A DNA stretch of 9,003 nucleotides from Armatimonadota bacterium (GTDB lineage Bacteria > Armatimonadota > Abditibacteriia > CG2-30-59-28), in the NCBI GenBank assembly GCA_016199605.1, contig JACQGJ010000492.1:1-9003 (forward strand), read 5' to 3'. The notes beneath the pieces are model-generated. The model was not told the DNA's origin and did no database searches. It saw only the letters and a program-made list of their open reading frames with translations. Below, piece by piece: positions 5,466 through 9,003 of the stretch. The position numbers and the translations under genes are program-made. Within the stretch, counting starts at the first letter, position 1; the number at the start of each line of letters is the position of its first letter.

Positions 5466-7376
5466 TCACTTTGCCCCAACGACATTCGCGACCCATTCCA
5501 GTCCCAGGGATTCCAGCTTCCCTCGGGTGGGATTGCCTGTGGACTCATCCCATCCCGCAATGCGGTAGTACTGCTGGAGACCTCGGTCCAACTCTTCGTG
5601 TGTCAGCTTGATACCTTTGCTGGGTCCCTCGCCTGTCAACTCCTTGAAGAACTTCTTCGGCAACTTGTCTTCGGATTTATCGATGCCGTCCCGCATGTTG
5701 AAGGCTCGCTGCATGTTGAGGCGACGTTCGCCGACCTGTAGCGCTTCCACCAGGCTGAGGTTCCATCCGGTGACTGCGTTCACCATGTCGACAAGTTCGC
5801 TGTGGCCGTACAGTTGCCAGGAGGGTCCCCAGACGAACTGGCACACACCGACGCTGTCCAGCAGACTGTAGAGGCACTGAGTGATGAAAGCGAAGCGAAC
5901 CTTCTCCGTATTCAAGACCAGCGGATCTTGCGGAGTGTGCAGTCCGACCTCCGCGAGCCGCGCAAGGGCTTTTTTGTTATCCGGTGTATAGGACGGGTCG
6001 TGCTCACTGGACATGTGGTCCGCCCCAAAGGGATTGGTCGCATAGACGACCCCGAGGGACCGCTTGACCTGCGGCATGTGAGCCGGGATCTCCGTTCCTT
6101 TAACGGTGATCAGATAATCCTCCGCTCCCTTGCCGATCTTCTGTGCGGCGCGCAGGGAACCTTCGGCGAGGAGGTCCCCGATACCTTCCCTCAGGGCGAT
6201 CATGCGGGTAAGCTCAACGACAGAGGCTGCGTTACCCATGCTCAGGTCCAGACCACCTGTATCTTCCGTGGTCAAGAGACCGTTCTCGAAGCACTCCATG
6301 GCAAAGGCAATCGTGGCGCCACAGGATATGGTGTCCAGGCCATACATGGCGCAGTATTCATTGGCCTTCGCCACGGCGGGAAGGTCGGTCACCCCACAAT
6401 AGGAACCCAGGCAGGCGACCGTCTCGTACTCCGGTCCGCCGTATTTCTCGTGCAGTGCGTAAACAGGATCCTCTTTCTCGACGACCCGTTTGCACCTGAT
6501 CGTGCAGCTAAAGCAGGTGTCGTTCTCCTTGAGGATCGTCTCTGCCATGTATTCGCCGGTGAGGTGCTCGTAGTTGTCGATATTCCCGGCATTGTAGTTG
6601 AAAGAGGGCAGACCCCCACTGGCCTGTTGTCCGCCAACGACGCCCGGCGTGCCGTAGCTCTGAAGCATCGACATGCCGCCATCGTTCGGAATCTCCCTGG
6701 TGCCTTTGCGGTACAGCTCGGTGAGCGCCTTCGAATTGGAGACGGTCACCTTCTTACTACCCCGCACAGCGATGGCTTTGAGGTTCTTCGATCCCATCAC
6801 CGCGCCCATGCCTGTTCTCCCAAGCGCCCGGTTGCACATGTTCATGATGGCAGCAAACTTCACCAGGTTCTCACCCCCTGGTCCGATCTGCAGCACCTCT
6901 ACTTTGGGGTCGCCCAACTCCGCTCTAAGCGTGTCCTCGACTTCACCGGTCACTTTGCCCCACAGGTGACCCGCCTCTCGTAACTCCGCCTGTCCATTGT
7001 TCACCCAGAGATAGACCGGCTTCTCAGCCTTTCCCTTGACGATAATCCCGTCGTAACCAGCGAACTTCAGCTCCGCCGGGAAGAATCCTCCGGCTTGCGA
7101 ATCGCCGATGCCTACTGCCAGGGGAGATTTGGCGCAAGCCATCAGCCGACTCTGGCCGGAGATCGGCGCGCCGGTCACCACACTTAGCATGAAGACCAGC
7201 ATGTTGTCGGGAGACAAGGCATCGACTCCCGCCGGCATTTCTTCCAGGATGTAGTGCATGGCCATGGCGCTTCCCCCGAGATACTTCCTGTACAACGCAT
7301 CCTCGGGATGCTCATCCTTTAACTCACCTGAAGTGAGGTCAACTCTAAGCAACTTTCCGTTGTATCCGTTTGGCAA
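5466..7376 (-). CDS. Aldehyde:ferredoxin oxidoreductase (tungsten/molybdenum pterin enzyme)
   Basis: This 636-residue cytoplasmic enzyme belongs to the AOR family, which oxidises aldehydes to carboxylates (reversible in some members) and passes electrons to ferredoxin. The N-terminal domain (about 4-208) starts NGYNGKLLRVDL and includes SQAGGFFPAELKFAGYDGII and ALGRTGMGAVMGSKNLKAIAV, family signatures of the pterin-binding domain. The C-terminal domain holds the [4Fe-4S] ligands Cys288, Cys291 and Cys295 (CFSCTIRC) and Cys512 in DSVGVC (507-512), the second pterin-binding motif. The first pterin motif is present as MYGLDTIS (344-351), with Ala343 where the classic motif has Asp. I chose TTG 7376 because AAGGAGG (7390-7384) lies 7 bases ahead and NGYNGK is the family's usual N-terminus; an in-frame TTG at 7445 would add 23 unlikely residues. 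No ferredoxin, MoaD-like or cofactor gene is in the window, so the substrate and partner cannot be deduced. It is similar in size to formaldehyde and aldehyde oxidoreductases, and the exact subtype is open. Confidence 0.93.
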   Translation of the reverse strand: MPNGYNGKLLRVDLTSGELKDEHPEDALYRKYLGGSAMAMHYILEEMPAGVDALSPDNMLVFMLSVVTGAPISGQSRLMACAKSPLAVGIGDSQAGGFFPAELKFAGYDGIIVKGKAEKPVYLWVNNGQAELREAGHLWGKVTGEVEDTLRAELGDPKVEVLQIGPGGENLVKFAAIMNMCNRALGRTGMGAVMGSKNLKAIAVRGSKKVTVSNSKALTELYRKGTREIPNDGGMSMLQSYGTPGVVGGQQASGGLPSFNYNAGNIDNYEHLTGEYMAETILKENDTCFSCTIRCKRVVEKEDPVYALHEKYGGPEYETVACLGSYCGVTDLPAVAKANEYCAMYGLDTISCGATIAFAMECFENGLLTTEDTGGLDLSMGNAASVVELTRMIALREGIGDLLAEGSLRAAQKIGKGAEDYLITVKGTEIPAHMPQVKRSLGVVYATNPFGADHMSSEHDPSYTPDNKKALARLAEVGLHTPQDPLVLNTEKVRFAFITQCLYSLLDSVGVCQFVWGPSWQLYGHSELVDMVNAVTGWNLSLVEALQVGERRLNMQRAFNMRDGIDKSEDKLPKKFFKELTGEGPSKGIKLTHEELDRGLQQYYRIAGWDESTGNPTRGKLESLGLEWVANVVGAK

Positions 7377-7383
7377 TGATGTT

Positions 7384-7390
7384 CCTCCTT
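7384..7390 (-). promoter_or_regulatory. Ribosome binding site deciding the oxidoreductase TTG start
   Basis: A consensus AAGGAGG on the minus strand sits 7 bases before TTG 7376. An imperfect inverted repeat (CCCC at 7401-7404, GGGG near 7415-7418 on the plus strand) lies just upstream in the same leader and could form a hairpin near this site. Its role, if any, is unknown. Confidence 0.7.
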
Positions 7391-7486
7391 GAGATCGTGT
7401 CCCCAACTCGTGAGGGGGAGTGAAAACCGATTCGTCAGCCCCCAACCTTTCCCCTCCCGCGCCGGGTTTCCTCCTTACTGAAAGTT

Positions 7487-7515
7487 TTGCTCATTTCTTC
7501 CGATTCTGCTATACT
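7487..7515 (+). promoter_or_regulatory. Extended -10 promoter of the membrane protein/CpaB-like operon
   Basis: TTGCTC (7487-7492) and TATACT (7510-7515) are separated by 17 bases, with TGC directly before the -10 box (7507-7509). The start would be near 7522, about 50 bases before ATG 7573. The TGC-TATA-T core is the same as in the tyrS promoter. Confidence 0.68.
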
Positions 7516-7537
7516 TCATGAAAATTTTCTGATCCAA
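7508..7537 (-). promoter_or_regulatory. Possible divergent promoter of the oxidoreductase
   Basis: On the minus strand TTGGAT (7537-7532) and TATAGC (7513-7508) are separated by 18 bases. The -10 box overlaps that of the plus-strand promoter. It would give a leader of about 125 bases before TTG 7376. Both boxes deviate from consensus, and no better candidate is visible between 7391 and 7500. Confidence 0.35.
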
Positions 7538-7572
7538 ATTGCGGATTGAACTCAACGAGGAGGCAGGAACAG

Positions 7573-7878
7573 ATGGCAAACACTTTAACGGTGGTTTTTG
7601 GTGGGATTGTGGCTATTGCAGGTGCGATTCTCTGGGTGAGCTGTAGAGGCGAGTTCTGGGTAGTGTTCAAAGGATGTGTCGGAGTCACGTTGTTCTTTGG
7701 CGGATTGCTCGCCCTGGCCATTGGCATCAGCGAGATGCGGGCGAGTCGTGAATTCGAGGCTGCGGTCCCGTCCACAACCACTCCCTCCACGCCTGCCGAT
7801 AGCGCGAGTTCGACTGAGTCCTCATCTTCCTCGGAAGCCGAAGCCTCGCCCGCTGAAGAACCAAAGACAGAAGCGTAG
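7573..7878 (+). CDS. Small two-helix membrane protein with Ser/Glu-rich tail
   Basis: The protein has 101 residues. Two hydrophobic helices, at about 5-23 and 30-52, form a hairpin. A short charged link (SEMRASREFE, 53-62) follows, then a low-complexity tail rich in Ser, Thr, Pro, Ala and Glu (residues 66-101, with a run of serines at 83-87). The tail looks disordered and acidic. I do not recognise a named family. ATG 7573 is supported by GAGGAGG at 7557-7563, 9 bases ahead; an upstream in-frame ATG-like start at 7546 would read through that site. The gene is first after the promoter at 7487-7515, and 57 bases separate it from the CpaB-like gene, so the two are probably one operon. A role in the envelope or in pilus assembly is only inferred from that position. 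It is not a Flp pilin, as it lacks the pilin leader and the GxTAIEYGL-type N-terminus. Confidence 0.75.
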   Translation: MANTLTVVFGGIVAIAGAILWVSCRGEFWVVFKGCVGVTLFFGGLLALAIGISEMRASREFEAAVPSTTTPSTPADSASSTESSSSSEAEASPAEEPKTEA

Positions 7879-7935
7879 CTTCGCAGCGTCTCGGGTGTTA
7901 GGTAACAGCACCGCGATTCGGAGGGAGGGATCGTA

Positions 7936-9003
7936 ATGCGTATCTCCAGAGTTCTTCCTGTCTTGCTGTTGCTCGTGGTAGCCGGTGGAACGTATCTCGT
8001 CATCACCAGACACAAGTTTGGTGGAACCTCCCTGAATCTTTCGCTCCGGAAACACCGGGCCTGCAACGTTACTCAGGATTGCCCGGCGGGGACGGTCCTG
8101 ACGGAACGGTTGCTGGAGGAGGGCACTGAGCGAGGAAAAGCGGGTGTGCAAGCAGCCACCCAAGAGGCCTTGCTCAATGGCGTTCTCCTTCGATCCCTGC
8201 GCCGCGGCGAGAGCGTGCATGTGAGCGATCTCTCCGGTAAGGTCGAGACCACCGCTGGGACAGAAAACCCCTTTCCCTGGCGCGTCCTGTGGATGCCCCC
8301 ACAGTTGAGTGCGCCACACCCTCCTCCTCCTGTGAATGCCCTCGTGGATGTGTCGACTATGAAGAACGGATCCTCGGTGCTCGTGGTTCGAAAGGCCAAA
8401 GTGCTCGACACGCAAGCCCGATTGCAGTCAGCGGAAGGAACTGGCGCTACAATGCCCTCGACCTATCTCCTCGAGATATCCCGAGACGAGGCCTCCTCCT
8501 TGGCCGCGGATCCTGAGGCGTCGGGCAATCTGCAGTTTTCGCTCGTCCCTGAGGCTGCAGCCATGATGGCGACTGTACCACAGGACGAACTCGGAATCTC
8601 GTCTCTGGGAAGGACCCAGTTCAAGACCGGTGAAATCCACATCCGCGATCTCTTCGTGAAATACGCGTCCGTAACCGAGACCGTTCAGACCAACCCAAGC
8701 CAAGACCATGCAGGTCCTCAGCCGGTGCCCGACTCTGGAAAGAGAGTCGATGGACGAACACGCAAACAAGACAGGAATGGCCCTCCTAAAGACAGAGTAA
8801 CAGTTAGATGGGAAGTCACCAAGCAGGAGGTCGAGGTTTACAACGGAGGGAAGAAGTCCGTGGTAGAAGTGGTTACCGGTTACAGGAAAGTCGTTGAGAA
8901 GGCGCCGCCCGGAGTCCCTGGTTGCATCCCTCTCCCCCCACTCGATCCCTCGGGGTTACTTTCTCCCGGCAGAACGGAGCCTTCACCGCCTTCCACTTTG
9001 AAG
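7936..9003 (+). CDS. cpaB: Flp (Tad) pilus assembly protein, CpaB/RcpC-like, 3' end missing
   Basis: The frame stays open for 356 codons to the right edge. ATG 7936 has GGAGG (7924-7928) 7 bases upstream. An N-terminal anchor helix spans about 6-23 (VLPVLLLLVVAGGTYLVI). A SAF-like region follows: VTQDCPAGTVLTERLL (45-60) and NGVLLRSLRRGESVHVSDL (81-99). After a proline-rich break come NALVDVSTMKNGSSVLVVRKAKVLDTQ-type strands (134-160) and TYLLEISRDEASSLAADPE (176-194) with NLQFSLVP. This order matches CpaB/RcpC, a periplasmic component of the Tad pilus thought to work with the secretin. The part after about residue 250 is unusual: a charged, proline-rich linker and then EVTKQEVEVYNGGKKSVVEVVTGYRKVVE (293-321). 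That already exceeds the typical CpaB length of about 240-320 residues. Other Tad genes would be expected beyond the edge. The assignment rests on pattern, not on alignment. Confidence 0.72.
   Translation, partial: MRISRVLPVLLLLVVAGGTYLVITRHKFGGTSLNLSLRKHRACNVTQDCPAGTVLTERLLEEGTERGKAGVQAATQEALLNGVLLRSLRRGESVHVSDLSGKVETTAGTENPFPWRVLWMPPQLSAPHPPPPVNALVDVSTMKNGSSVLVVRKAKVLDTQARLQSAEGTGATMPSTYLLEISRDEASSLAADPEASGNLQFSLVPEAAAMMATVPQDELGISSLGRTQFKTGEIHIRDLFVKYASVTETVQTNPSQDHAGPQPVPDSGKRVDGRTRKQDRNGPPKDRVTVRWEVTKQEVEVYNGGKKSVVEVVTGYRKVVEKAPPGVPGCIPLPPLDPSGLLSPGRTEPSPPSTLK

Noticed and set aside
5078..5611. 177-codon plus-strand frame and overlapping frames in the intergenic region
   Set aside because: It runs into the antisense of the oxidoreductase's 3' end, has no ribosome site, and its translation looks random.
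5802..6983. 393-codon plus-strand open frame antisense to the oxidoreductase
   Set aside because: It lies wholly inside a clearly identified gene on the other strand, the product has no recognisable domain, and long antisense frames are expected opposite GC-rich genes.
7377..7445. 23-residue N-terminal extension of the oxidoreductase from TTG 7445
   Set aside because: The extension is unlike the family N-terminus and AAGGAGG lies inside it, directly before TTG 7376.

Overview
The window looks like bacterial chromosome that is moderately GC-rich, with Shine-Dalgarno-led genes, recognisable sigma70-type promoters and short intergenic gaps. I see no transposase, phage gene, CRISPR array, tRNA or rRNA. 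Three features suggest an environmental, diderm, probably anaerobic or metabolically versatile bacterium: a tungsten/molybdenum aldehyde:ferredoxin oxidoreductase, a secreted multidomain protein ending in a FlgD-like fold, and a lipoprotein with an outer-membrane-type lipobox. I cannot fix the phylum. The style of the secreted protein recalls poorly cultured groups such as Armatimonadota, but that is only an impression.

Layout. (1) Bases 2-2843, plus strand: the 3' part of a large secreted protein (DUF11 domain, calcium-binding acidic linker, choice-of-anchor U domain, FlgD-like C-terminus), followed 40 bases later by a small lipoprotein gene. (2) Bases 2912-4178, plus: a clear extended -10 promoter and tyrS, with variant HIGH (HLGW) and KMSKS (KMSQS) motifs. 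(3) Bases 5280-4312, minus: a strong promoter, a leader of about 180 bases with a perfect hairpin and a possible 50-codon reading frame, then a tightly coupled pair of small genes. These are an 89-residue soluble protein of unknown function and a DUF2335 two-helix membrane protein started at TTG. (4) Bases 7376-5466, minus: an aldehyde:ferredoxin oxidoreductase, also TTG-started, with all four [4Fe-4S] cysteines. (5) Bases 7487-9003, plus: a divergent promoter, a 101-residue two-helix membrane protein with a Ser/Glu-rich tail, then a CpaB/RcpC-like Flp (Tad) pilus assembly protein that runs off the right edge.

How the genes fit together. The left pair is envelope or surface material and the right pair appears to open a Tad pilus locus. 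tyrS and the oxidoreductase are separate single-gene units. The best candidate for an undescribed system is the 89-residue/DUF2335 pair, which has its own promoter, a structured leader and apparent translational coupling, but no known function.
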